Assembly: GCA_035527975.1 (NCBI GenBank)
Contig: DATKZM010000030.1
Coordinates: forward strand, 86,670-150,669
From: DATKZM01 sp035527975
GTDB lineage: Bacteria > Pseudomonadota > Alphaproteobacteria > JAPULJ01
Direction of reading: 5' to 3'
Length of the DNA stretch: 64,000 bases
The stretch's first letter is position 1; every line of letters begins with the position of its first letter. Shown here piece after piece: positions 47,468-55,392 of this stretch. The notes below the pieces were generated by a model. That model saw only the letters and a program-made list of their open reading frames with translations. It searched no databases and was not told where the DNA came from. A program made the translations under genes and the position numbers.

Positions 47468-48295
47468 GTGCCGACGTTCACCTACCAAGGGATCACGGTT
47501 CACTACACCGAGACCGGGCTCGGACGCGTCGGGCCGCTGGTCGTGCTGATCCATAGCGGCTCGAACAGCGCTGCCCAATGGGACGGCGTGGCGGCGCAGC
47601 TAGGCGAGCGCCACCGGGTGCTGGCGCCCGATCTTTACAATTGCGGCGGGACTTCACCATGGCCGGGGCCGGGTCCCCTGACTTTCGATGCTGAGACACA
47701 GCTGGTTCGTGCGCTGATCGCGCGCGCCGGCGGCAGCGCCCATCTGGTCGGGCATTCATTTGGCGGCGGGGTGGCGTTGCGCATCGCTGCGCTCGCCCGC
47801 GAGGCGCTGCTCAGCCTGACCCTGATCGAGCCACCGGGCTATCCGTTACTGCGCGACGCCGGCCACGAAGAGGCTTACGCGGACTACGCCGGCGTGCGCG
47901 ACGCTTTTCTGGCAGCCGTCGGGCGGGGCGATCACGCAGCTGCCTGGCAAGGCTTCATCGACCACTACCACGGTCGCGGCGATGCCTGGGCGGGACTGTC
48001 GGAACGCGTTCGGGCCAAACTCGTCGCGCGCTCGCCCACCCAGATCGGCGTCTATCAGGCGCAGGACAGCAATCCTACGACGCTCGCCGACATCGCCCGT
48101 CTCGGTGAGGAAACGTTGCTGCTGCAAGGCGAGCACGCGGCGATCGCCGAACGCAGCTTTTGCGCCCTGATCACGGCTACCGCGCCGGCCTGCCGGTCGA
48201 TCATCATCGCCGGCGCCGGGCATATGTCGCCGATCAGTCATGCCCAAGAGGTCGCCGAGGCCATCGACGCCCATATTTCAGCCAGGCAGCTGTAG
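47468..48295 (+). CDS. Alpha/beta hydrolase
   Basis: Hydrolase of 275 residues with a GTG start at 47468, 6 bp after bdhA. The oxyanion region LVVLIHSGSNSAAQWDGVAAQL, nucleophile Ser in VGHSFGGGVALRIAAL near residue 98, and catalytic His in GAGHMSPISHAQEV are present. Family members are esterases, lipases or C-C hydrolases. Co-transcription with bdhA makes hydrolysis of 3-hydroxybutyrate esters or oligomers a reasonable guess, not shown by the sequence. Confidence 0.83.
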   Translation: MPTFTYQGITVHYTETGLGRVGPLVVLIHSGSNSAAQWDGVAAQLGERHRVLAPDLYNCGGTSPWPGPGPLTFDAETQLVRALIARAGGSAHLVGHSFGGGVALRIAALAREALLSLTLIEPPGYPLLRDAGHEEAYADYAGVRDAFLAAVGRGDHAAAWQGFIDHYHGRGDAWAGLSERVRAKLVARSPTQIGVYQAQDSNPTTLADIARLGEETLLLQGEHAAIAERSFCALITATAPACRSIIIAGAGHMSPISHAQEVAEAIDAHISARQL

Positions 48296-48348
48296 CCGGA
48301 CACTCCGTCGCAGGGCGGGGAGCGGGCGGCGCATTAACTTCGTACCTA

Positions 48349-48388
48349 TATCTGCGGGATAGAATTGGTATCTGCGGGATAGAATTGG
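48349..48388. repeat. 20-bp exact tandem duplication upstream of the patatin gene
   Basis: The 20-mer TATCTGCGGGATAGAATTGG occurs twice head to tail (48349-48368, 48369-48388), 59 bp before the ATG of the patatin-like gene. TATAGAAT-like hexamers within it (GATAGAAT) might serve as -10 elements, so the duplication could double a promoter element. Confidence 0.85.
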
Positions 48389-48446
48389 TCATCCGCCGAT
48401 TGGCGCCTGCTTGGCCGGCGCGGCTGAACAAACAGATCGAGCTAAT

Positions 48447-49502
48447 ATGCTGGTGCCCAAGAAACCGACTTGGCTTGGCCGCAAGAATGTGCGGCGAATA
48501 ACCCTGGCGCTGCAAGGCGGCGGGGCGTTGGGCGGCTTCGTCTGGGGCGTGCTCGACCGTCTGCTCATGGATGGGCGGATCGAGGTCGAAGGCATCAGCG
48601 GCACTTCATCAGGCGCCATCAATGCCGCGCTCTTCGCCGACGGCATGGCCGAAGGCGGTCCGGCGGCGGCGCAGGATCGGCTGGAGGCGTTCTGGCACGG
48701 AATCGCGAAAGCCTGCGAGGCGCGTCGGCGGCCGTGGTTTTCGATCCGCAAGCAGCTGCGCGAGCGCCGGCTCAACCTGTCCAGCCTCAACGTCTTCCAC
48801 GACGTGATGCACCGTCTGATGATCCCCTACGCCTTCGATGCGGCGACCATGGATCCGCTGCGCTCGGTGATCGCGTCGAGCATCGATTTCAAGCGGCTCA
48901 ATGCGGCCGTGGCGCCCAAGCTTTTCGTCAACGCGACCGATATCGGCACCGCCTCGATGCGCATTTTCACCCGGCCGTCAATCAGCGTCGATGCGCTCTG
49001 CGCCTCGTCCTGCCTGCCGATGCTGTTCCATCCGGTCGAGATCGACGGCGCCCATTATTGGGATGGCGGCTTCATGGGCAATCCGGCGCTGACCCCGCTC
49101 GTCTATGGCTGCAAGAGCCCCGACATTTTGTTGGTGCAGACCGAGCCCTCGGGCCCGCGCCCGCCGCCGCGCACCGCCGCGCAGCTCATCGAACGCATGA
49201 GCGAAATCAGCTTCACCGCGACGCTGGCCCGCGAGCTGGAGGCGATCGCGCTGCAGGAGGGCGTCACCGACGGCGATCTCGCGCGCAAGCCCAAGATGCC
49301 CAAGACCCATCTCCACATGATCCGGCCCGACCGAGACCTCGAAGCCGAGGGCGGGCCCGGCTACTCCAAGTTCAACGCCGAATGGGCCTACATCACGCAT
49401 TTGCGCGACCTTGGGCGCGCGGCGGCCGATGACTGGCTTTCCCGCTCGTTCGAGCGCATCGGCCGCGCGACGACCGCCGACCGGGAGAACCGCTTCGGCT
49501 GA
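48447..49502 (+). CDS. Patatin-like phospholipase
   Basis: Lipolytic acyl hydrolase of 351 residues; ATG 48447 (MLVPKKPTWLGRKNVRRITLALQGGGALGGF) is chosen over 48411. Oxyanion loop GGGALGGF (24-31), nucleophile Ser54 in GISGTSSGAINAALF, and dyad Asp206 in HYWDGGFMGNP are intact. No signal peptide. In alphaproteobacteria patatin genes often neighbour bdhA and some act on PHB granules. The terminator-like hairpin at 49541-49572 follows. Confidence 0.9.
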   Translation: MLVPKKPTWLGRKNVRRITLALQGGGALGGFVWGVLDRLLMDGRIEVEGISGTSSGAINAALFADGMAEGGPAAAQDRLEAFWHGIAKACEARRRPWFSIRKQLRERRLNLSSLNVFHDVMHRLMIPYAFDAATMDPLRSVIASSIDFKRLNAAVAPKLFVNATDIGTASMRIFTRPSISVDALCASSCLPMLFHPVEIDGAHYWDGGFMGNPALTPLVYGCKSPDILLVQTEPSGPRPPPRTAAQLIERMSEISFTATLARELEAIALQEGVTDGDLARKPKMPKTHLHMIRPDRDLEAEGGPGYSKFNAEWAYITHLRDLGRAAADDWLSRSFERIGRATTADRENRFG

Positions 49503-49540
49503 TCCGCTCGCGAGCCTACCGGCCCAAAACGCCTAAAGAA

Positions 49541-49572
49541 AAAGCGGCACCCGATAATTCGAGCGCCGCTTT
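49541..49572. terminator. Hairpin downstream of the patatin gene
   Basis: AAAGCGGC (49541-49548) and GCCGCTTT (49565-49572) pair around a 16-nt loop, with A-rich sequence before and TTTCCCTC after. It could terminate the bdhA-hydrolase-patatin transcript and the convergent DUF995-like gene. Confidence 0.6.
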
Positions 49573-49641
49573 CCCTCGTTGATGACGTCAGTTGATAACG
49601 TGGTCTTCACCGCATGAATTGCGGCTGCTTGCAGTGCCGGG

Positions 49642-50067
49642 TCAGTCCCGGTGGCCCGGATAGATGAACATCCGCCAGATCTCACCGGTGCGCTCGTTGA
49701 CCCCGGCGAACTGACGCTTGCCGGCGAAGGACTTGGTGACCCGGTAGCAGGTCTCGTAGCCTTCGCTCAGCCCCGTGCCGGAGATGCACAGCTTGCCGTC
49801 GACAACCGCCCAGACGCCGCGAATTCGGCCCTGGCGATGCTCGACGCCGCCGCCTTTGACGCCGCTGCGGGTGACCTGGTAGTTGCCGGTGAGCGTGCCG
49901 TCGGGGTGCAGCTTCAGCACCTCGTCGCGCATTTCATCGCCATGCGAGGTCGAACGGCGGACCTCGCTGCCCGGCAGCAAGCCTTCCAGCAAGGCCGGGC
50001 GGCTGGCCTGTGCCGGAAGGCTTAGGGCGGTGGCCGCGATCGCCGCGGCGAGTATGAATTTACGCAT
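49642..50067 (-). CDS. Exported DUF995-like protein
   Basis: Protein of 141 residues starting at 50067 (MRKFILAAAIAATALSLPAQAS), a clear signal peptide cleaved near residue 21; the upstream ATG at 50088 would spoil it. The mature part has a beta-rich pattern (LKLHPDGTLTGNYQVTRSGVKGGGVEHRQGRIRGVWAVVDGKLCISG then CYRVTKS) that resembles the DUF995 family, small periplasmic proteins often with one disulfide (two Cys in the mature part here). Function unknown. Confidence 0.75.
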   Translation of the reverse strand: MRKFILAAAIAATALSLPAQASRPALLEGLLPGSEVRRSTSHGDEMRDEVLKLHPDGTLTGNYQVTRSGVKGGGVEHRQGRIRGVWAVVDGKLCISGTGLSEGYETCYRVTKSFAGKRQFAGVNERTGEIWRMFIYPGHRD

Positions 50068-50253
50068 GGGCAAAGTCTCCTTGATCAATCGATGAATGCG
50101 AAGCGTGGGGGTCTACCTGCCACGGTAGGGGGGCGGGCGGCGGAAGGCTGTGATCGGTGTCATTGGCCATGTCATACGGGCCGGAAGACCAGAATGTCAC
50201 CATTGAATGGGATTTATCCATTCGATCGCATAAGACCTCAGTATCATAATTCC

Positions 50254-50931
50254 TCAATACCATATTTCCATCGCCAGGCCCCGGGCGTCGCGCGGCGGAT
50301 CTTCGGGCAGGCGCTTTGCCTTGCCGCGAGCCATGCGCTCGGCGGCCAGGGTGAGCGCGCAGGCGTCGAGCAGATCGTCGGCCATCGCACGCTCGCCGCC
50401 AAGCAGGTCGATCCAGGGCTGGATGCGCACGAAACCGGCGGCCTCCAGCAGCCCGGTGCGCTCGGCGATGCCCTCGGCGGATTTCTTTGAGTGCTGCAGC
50501 GGCGCGCCCTTGAGCGAGAGGAAGGCGAGCTCGGGATGGGTCTCGCGGATGCGCGCCTGATCCTCGGGCCTTATCGTGGCGTCGATCTCGCGGATCTTGT
50601 CGAGCAGGTACCAGGCCTGTTTGCTCAAGCCCGCGCCGTCCGATTTCGCCCACTCATTGGCGCTCGGATAATCCGCGAAGTCGAGCAGCGGTCGCCGCAG
50701 CCCGAGAAAGACGCTCGACCGGCGCTTGCCCAGCAGCTTGCGCGCCAGCCGGTCGCAGCCGCGCTCGCCGCTCTCGGGCAGGCCGATCGGCATGTCGACC
50801 GCGATCATGTCGGCCGCCGGCAGATCGGCCCACCGCTCGAAAATCACGAAATCCGCGCTGCCCCGCTCGGGCTCGCGCCGCACCATCAGCCAGCCCCCGC
50901 GGCAACCGTCGATCCCGGCCACGACCGTCAT
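50254..50931 (-). CDS. DUF429 family protein (predicted nuclease-fold)
   Basis: Protein of 225 residues; start 50931 (MTVVAGIDGCRGGWLMVRREPERG). AGIDGCRGGW, AVDMPIGLPESGERGCDRLARKLLG and CALTLAAERM near the C-terminus are the DUF429 blocks, with Asp residues arranged as in RNase H-like folds. The upstream 12-codon extension to 50967 lacks conservation. It is a stand-alone gene; biochemical role not established. Confidence 0.85.
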   Translation of the reverse strand: MTVVAGIDGCRGGWLMVRREPERGSADFVIFERWADLPAADMIAVDMPIGLPESGERGCDRLARKLLGKRRSSVFLGLRRPLLDFADYPSANEWAKSDGAGLSKQAWYLLDKIREIDATIRPEDQARIRETHPELAFLSLKGAPLQHSKKSAEGIAERTGLLEAAGFVRIQPWIDLLGGERAMADDLLDACALTLAAERMARGKAKRLPEDPPRDARGLAMEIWY

Positions 50932-51098
50932 GTCCGCCTCATTTCGCTTTCGACAGCGAGACTTCAAACCTCATTAAGGTTAACGGTTTGTCAACAATTT
51001 GATCTTAGGGTGATGCCTGCGTCGGTCTTCGGCATGAGATCTCCTCCATTCGGAGGACCAAACGCCACGGTATTGACGCCTCCCTGTTCCCAAGACTT
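50932..51098. other. Non-coding region between DUF429 and the 51.1 kb terminator
   Basis: It contains a small hairpin CCTCC-ATTC-GGAGG near 51048-51061 and CATTAAGGTTAAC at about 50972, which resembles an alphaproteobacterial promoter or CtrA-like element. Followed directly by an intrinsic terminator, it could encode an RNA of about 100 nt on the plus strand. No reading frame of note is seen. Confidence 0.4.
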
Positions 51099-51130
51099 GA
51101 GCCGCCCCCTCCAGGGCGGCTCCTTTTTTA
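51099..51130 (+). terminator. Intrinsic terminator ahead of metY
   Basis: GAGCCGCCC (51099-51107) pairs with GGGCGGCTC (51114-51122) around CCTCCA and is followed by CTTTTTT. No protein gene ends just before it on the plus strand, so it terminates either a small RNA or a metY leader transcript; metY starts 133 bp downstream. Confidence 0.8.
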
Positions 51131-51263
51131 GCCACTCGTTTCGGGCTTGGGGCGCCTGTTCGTTGCTGGCCTTCCCATGACCGCCGGATTCCGTGTATTG
51201 AGCGCGGGAGGCGCCCCGCATCGCGCAAGGGCGCTAAAGCCCCAACCAGCGGGGAGGCGCGCC

Positions 51264-52580
51264 ATGGTCGATCCGAACCTGCCGAAATTCGATACGCTGA
51301 GCCTGCATGCGGGCCAGCAGCCCGATCCGGCGACCGGCGCGCGGGCGGTGCCGATCTACCAGACGACCTCCTTCGTCTTCGACGGCGTCGACCATGCCGC
51401 GGCGCTCTTCAACCTGGAGCGCGCCGGCCACATCTATTCGCGCATTTCCAACCCGACCGTCGCCGTGCTGGAAGAGCGCTTGGCGGCGCTCGAGGGCGGC
51501 GTCGGTGCGGTCTGCACAGCGAGCGGCCAGGCGGCGCTGCATCTTGCCATCGTGACGCTGATGGATGCGGGCAGCCACATCGTCTCCTCGCAGTCGATCT
51601 ATGGCGGCAGCCACAACCTTTTCAGCCACACATTGCCGCGCTTCGGCATCACCACCACCTTTGTCGATCCGCGCGACCCGGATGCCTTCAGACAAGCCAT
51701 CACCAAGGACACGCGCCTCGTCTTCGGCGAGACCATCGGCAATCCGGGCTGCGAGGTGATGGACCTGCCCGCCGTCGCCGCGGTGGCGCACGCGGCCGGC
51801 CTGCCGCTGATGATCGACAATACCTTCGCCAGCCCCTATCTCTGCCGGCCGCTGGAGCACGGCGCCGATCTCGTCCACCATTCGGTGACCAAGTTCATCG
51901 GCGGCCACGGCATCGCCATCGGCGGGGTGATCGTCGACGGCGGCACCTTCGACTGGGAAGCGTCCGGCAAATTCCCGACGCTGACCGAGCCTTACGCCGG
52001 CTATCACGGGCTCGACTTTGCCGAGGAGTTCGGGCCGGCCGCCTTCATCATGCGCGCCCGCGCCGAGGGCCTGCGCGATTTCGGCGCCTGCATGAGCCCG
52101 GCCAACGCATTTTATATTCTGCAGGGGGTCGAGACGCTGCACCTGCGCATGCCGCGCCATGTCGAAAACGCGCATGCCATTGCCAAGTTCCTCTCGGAGC
52201 GGCCCGAGGTGGACTGGGTGAGCCATCCTGACCTGCCCGACCATCCCGATCACGATCTGGCCAAACGCCTGCTACCGAAGGGCGCGGGGGCGATCTTCAG
52301 CTTTGGCATCAAGGGCGGGCGTGAGGCCGGCCGTGTCTTCATCGAGCGCCTTGGCCTGTTCTCGCATCTCGCCAATGTCGGCGATGCCAAGTCGCTGGTG
52401 ATCCACCCCGCCAGCACCACGCACCAGCAAATGGATGCGGCGGCGCTTCAAGCGGCGGGCATCAGCGAGGGGCTGGTGCGGCTCTCGGTCGGGCTCGAGG
52501 ATGCGGACGATCTCATGGGCGATCTGGGCCAGGCACTGGCGGCGGCGGCGCGCGCGGTGACGCCCCGGGCTGCTGAGTAG
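51264..52580 (+). CDS. metY: O-acetylhomoserine aminocarboxypropyltransferase (sulfhydrylase)
   Basis: PLP enzyme of 438 residues that makes homocysteine from O-acetylhomoserine and sulfide. ATG 51264 with GGGGAGG upstream. FDTLSLHAGQQPDPATGARAVPIYQTTSFVFDGVDHAAALFNLERAGHIYSRISNPTV is the family N-terminus, and the PLP Lys210 lies in HHSVTKFIGGHG. Length and the long insert around DWVSHPDLPDHPDHDLAKRLLPKGAGAIFSFGI separate MetY from MetZ and cystathionine synthases. A plus-strand terminator lies upstream and may be part of its control. The alpha/beta hydrolase gene downstream is probably co-transcribed. Confidence 0.92.
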   Translation: MVDPNLPKFDTLSLHAGQQPDPATGARAVPIYQTTSFVFDGVDHAAALFNLERAGHIYSRISNPTVAVLEERLAALEGGVGAVCTASGQAALHLAIVTLMDAGSHIVSSQSIYGGSHNLFSHTLPRFGITTTFVDPRDPDAFRQAITKDTRLVFGETIGNPGCEVMDLPAVAAVAHAAGLPLMIDNTFASPYLCRPLEHGADLVHHSVTKFIGGHGIAIGGVIVDGGTFDWEASGKFPTLTEPYAGYHGLDFAEEFGPAAFIMRARAEGLRDFGACMSPANAFYILQGVETLHLRMPRHVENAHAIAKFLSERPEVDWVSHPDLPDHPDHDLAKRLLPKGAGAIFSFGIKGGREAGRVFIERLGLFSHLANVGDAKSLVIHPASTTHQQMDAAALQAAGISEGLVRLSVGLEDADDLMGDLGQALAAAARAVTPRAAE

Positions 52581-52625
52581 CGCGGCCGAGTAACAACGGC
52601 GGCAGGGAAGGGGAGCGACCCCACG

Positions 52626-53411
52626 ATGGAATTCAAGGTCGGCGGCAAGGCCGTCTTCGCGGCGACGGGGGGCAAGGATTTCGATCCGGCATTGCCCTGC
52701 ATCGTCTTCCTGCACGGCGCCGGCATGGACCACACCGTCTGGGCGCTGCAGACGCGCTATTTTGCCTGGCACGAATACAGCGTGCTGGCGGTCGATCTGC
52801 CCGGCCACGGCAAATCCGAGGGCCCGGCGCTGACCTCCATCGGCGACATGGCCGACTGGGTGTGGGCGCTGTGTGATGCGGCCAAGGTGCCGGAAGCCTC
52901 GCTCGTCGGCCACTCCATGGGCACGATCGTCGCGCTCGAAGCGACCAGGCGGGCGCCGGGTCGCGTGCGCGGGCTGGGCCTGGTGGCGACGGGGGCGAAG
53001 ATGCCGGTCCATCCCGAGCTCCAGGCGGCCGCCGATGCCGGCGAGCACAAGGCCTACGACCTGGTCGTCGATTGGGGCTTCGGGAAACGTGGCCGCATGG
53101 GCGGCAACCAGGCGCCGGGCTTATGGATGTCGGGTGGCGCGACGCGGCTTCTGGAGCGCGGCACCGGAGGCGCGCTTGGCACGGACTTCGCGGCCTGCGC
53201 GGCCTATGAAGGCGCGCTTGAAGCCGCGGCCATGGTCGCCTGCCCGGTGGTCGTGATCGCCGGTGCCGGCGACAAGATGACGCCGCCCAAGGCCGGCCGC
53301 GCGGTCGCCGACGCCATCGCGGGCGCCAAATTCGTCACCATCGATTGCGGCCACATGCACATGATCGAGAAGCCGGGCGAGACCCTCGACGCGCTGCGGG
53401 GGACGCTGTGA
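52626..53411 (+). CDS. Alpha/beta hydrolase
   Basis: Protein of 261 residues. HGAGMDHTVWALQTRYFAWHEYSVLAVDLPGHGKSEGP is the oxyanion/strand block, the nucleophile Ser lies in LVGHSMGTIVALE near residue 99, Asp in IAGAGDKMTPPKAG and His in IDCGHMHMIEKP. It follows metY by 45 bp with GGGGAGCGACC before the ATG. In many proteobacteria an alpha/beta hydrolase follows metY-like genes. Substrate unknown. Confidence 0.83.
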   Translation: MEFKVGGKAVFAATGGKDFDPALPCIVFLHGAGMDHTVWALQTRYFAWHEYSVLAVDLPGHGKSEGPALTSIGDMADWVWALCDAAKVPEASLVGHSMGTIVALEATRRAPGRVRGLGLVATGAKMPVHPELQAAADAGEHKAYDLVVDWGFGKRGRMGGNQAPGLWMSGGATRLLERGTGGALGTDFAACAAYEGALEAAAMVACPVVVIAGAGDKMTPPKAGRAVADAIAGAKFVTIDCGHMHMIEKPGETLDALRGTL

Positions 53412-53441
53412 GGCCGGGCCGTTTGGGCAAATCCCCGTGCT

Positions 53442-53549
53442 CCTCATCCTGAGCCTGTCGAAGGATGAGGGATGCAGGTAGAGGTCGGTGAGCGCCGGCC
53501 CACCGCCACTCCCGCGTCGACGGCCTCGTCCTTCGACAGGCTCAGGATG
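53442..53549. repeat. Palindromic repeat, family D (CATCCTGAGCCTGTCGAAGGATG type)
   Basis: The left half CTGAGCCTGTCGAAGGATGAGG and the right half CCTCGTCCTTCGACAGGCTCAG (each shown only in its core) are near-exact complements separated by about 55 bp. This motif is a very common intergenic repeat across bacteria. It lies in the gap between the convergent hydrolase and FAH-family genes. Confidence 0.7.
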
Positions 53550-53592
53550 GGGCTCTTGGTAGGCTGGCGTGGTCGGTGCGAGCGGCTATCGC

Positions 53593-54450
53593 TTAGGCGT
53601 TCCTGACCGCCACGTCCATCCGCCCAACGCTCTCGATCTCCAGGGTGATCACATTGCCGGCCTTCACGGGGCCCACGCCCTCGGGGGTACCGGTCATGAT
53701 GATGTCGCCGGGATGGAGCGTGTAGAAGCTCGAGCACCAGGAAATCAGCTTCTCGACATTGTAGATCAGAAAGCTGGTGTTGGAATCCTGCCGCAGCTCG
53801 TCATCGACCCAGAGCTTGAGGTCGAGCGCATTGGGATCGGGAACCTCGTCCTTGGTCACCAGCCACGGCCCCAACACCGAATAGCTGTCGAGGCTCTTGC
53901 GCACCGAGCGGTCCTCGTTGCCGCGCACGGTCATGTCGAGGGCGAGCGCGTATCCGGCGATGTAGTCGCCGGCCGCGTCCAGCGGAATGTCCACGCCGGT
54001 TTTGGAGATGACCACGCCGAGCTCGCCCTCATGGTCGTTGCGGCGGTCGGTGAAGCGCAGCGCCACCCCCTGGCCCGGCCCTACCAGCGATGAATTCGCC
54101 TTCAGGAAGGGGCCGTATTCCGCGATGCCGAGGATCTTCTTACCCGTCGCGATGTTCGGGTCGGCTTCGGCCTCGGCCTGGTGCTTGGCGTAGTTGACCG
54201 GCGCGCCGATCACCTTCGTGGGGTTGGCGACCGGGCTCTTCAGCGTGACATCCGCGATCGGCACAGCCTTGGCCGATCCTTCGAGCCTGGCGACTTCGGC
54301 CAGCACCGCATCGAGATGGGCGATCAACGCGTCGCCTTGCGGCGCCGGCCAGCGCGTGGCTGGGATCGCCTCGATTGCGGCGCTGACATCGAGGACTTGA
54401 TCGCCCTTCACAAGTCCCAATCGGTCATCGTCATATCGGCACAAACGCAT
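53593..54450 (-). CDS. Fumarylacetoacetate hydrolase family protein
   Basis: Protein of 285 residues. KVIGAPVNYAKHQAEAEAD, LGVVISKTGVDIPLDAAGDYIAGYALALDMTVRGNED with the metal-binding Glu/Asp set, and FSC-like SWCSSFYTLHPGDIIMTGTPEGVGPVKAGNVITLEIESVG are classical FAH C-terminal domain blocks. It hydrolyses C-C bonds in acylpyruvates or decarboxylates oxo-diacids with Mg. It lies downstream of a MarR gene that is divergent from a flavin monooxygenase pair, which suggests a joint pathway for an aromatic or cyclic substrate. Confidence 0.9.
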   Translation of the reverse strand: MRLCRYDDDRLGLVKGDQVLDVSAAIEAIPATRWPAPQGDALIAHLDAVLAEVARLEGSAKAVPIADVTLKSPVANPTKVIGAPVNYAKHQAEAEADPNIATGKKILGIAEYGPFLKANSSLVGPGQGVALRFTDRRNDHEGELGVVISKTGVDIPLDAAGDYIAGYALALDMTVRGNEDRSVRKSLDSYSVLGPWLVTKDEVPDPNALDLKLWVDDELRQDSNTSFLIYNVEKLISWCSSFYTLHPGDIIMTGTPEGVGPVKAGNVITLEIESVGRMDVAVRNA

Positions 54451-54565
54451 CGCGCCTCACCCCCTTCTCGTTGTTTTGGTGCGTAACTTCGGGACGCCAA
54501 TCTGCCCGGTCACGGAATACGACCAACGATACATGACCGAACCGGCGTTGCGCCAGAGCGATCGG

Positions 54566-55090
54566 TCAAGCGGTCGAGATGGCATGGGATACAACGCCGG
54601 GCGGCCTTTGCGTTGCTTCGCCATCTTCGCCCAGACGCGCCAGTACCTCGAAAAAGTCGTGGCGCTTCCCGGCCGGGATCGTCGCACGAAAGCGCGCTTC
54701 GGCGCGACGCGTGCCTTGAAGGCTTTTTTGCAGGGCCTCGGTGCCCGCCGCGGTCACAAAAAGGCGGTTGACGCGCTGATCGCTCTTGTCCCGCTCGCGC
54801 GTGATATAGCCGCGTGTCTCGAACCGGTGGGTCAGCTCGCCGATCGTGCTGCGATCGCTGCCGGTCGTCTTGACGAGGTCGTTCTGTGTAATGCCGGGGT
54901 TCTGGTAGATCGCGATCAACGTCATGAACGGTCTTGGCCGCAATCCCGCCTCGCCAATTTCCTCGGCGATCAGCTCCCCCGCCCGCTTGAGCGCCAGTTT
55001 GAGCAACCGGCAGGACGCATTCGTGAGGTCATACGCATCGAGCTCACGCACTTCAGCGTCCTGGTTCGGCCGCGAACCGTCGCCCGACAT
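54566..55090 (-). CDS. MarR-family transcriptional regulator
   Basis: Winged-helix regulator of 174 residues; start 55090 (MSGDGSRPNQDAEVRELDAYDL) with GGGAGGGG before it; the frame runs on to 55201 but without a ribosome binding site. RPFMTLIAIYQNPGITQNDLVKTTGSDRSTIGELTHRFETRGYITRERDKSDQRVNRLFVTAAGTEAL is the full MarR HTH and wing with the D-x-R motif of the wing tip. It is divergent from the LLM monooxygenase gene and probably represses it until an aromatic-type ligand is present. Confidence 0.9.
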   Translation of the reverse strand: MSGDGSRPNQDAEVRELDAYDLTNASCRLLKLALKRAGELIAEEIGEAGLRPRPFMTLIAIYQNPGITQNDLVKTTGSDRSTIGELTHRFETRGYITRERDKSDQRVNRLFVTAAGTEALQKSLQGTRRAEARFRATIPAGKRHDFFEVLARLGEDGEATQRPPGVVSHAISTA

Positions 55091-55392
55091 CGACCCCTCC
55101 CGACGAATTTCGTTGAAATAGCCGACGCGAATATCCAGCGGATCGCCAACATACACAACTCCATCTTGCTCGATACTCATGCAGATTACGTCGCAGGCCA
55201 TTCACCCAGCGCATGGCCAGGTTGCACGAACCGGCCGAATCGCGACAATTCGGGCCGGCGTGGCGATATAACGGTTGCGGGCCAACGCATGATAAGTACG
55301 CTGACCAATAAGAGCCTGACAAGCTGCCGCGGTCATCAGCTTGCGGCCGCGGGCGGCAGCAGCGCCGCAAGAAGTATTCAAGGGGAGTGGTC
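55091..55392. promoter_or_regulatory. Divergent promoter region between marR and the LLM monooxygenase
   Basis: This 302-bp non-coding gap must hold the promoters of both genes. The minus-strand frame of the marR gene continues into it without good start signals. I see no single clean palindrome; an AT-rich patch near 55266-55312 (GATATAACGG, TGATAAGTACG) is the likeliest operator/promoter area. Confidence 0.45.

Noticed and set aside
51180..51263. Possible SAM-II riboswitch in front of metY, because of a GCTAAAG motif just before the ribosome binding site
   Set aside because: The GATTT and other SAM-II core elements are not found in the right order; one short motif is not enough. An Rfam scan would settle it.
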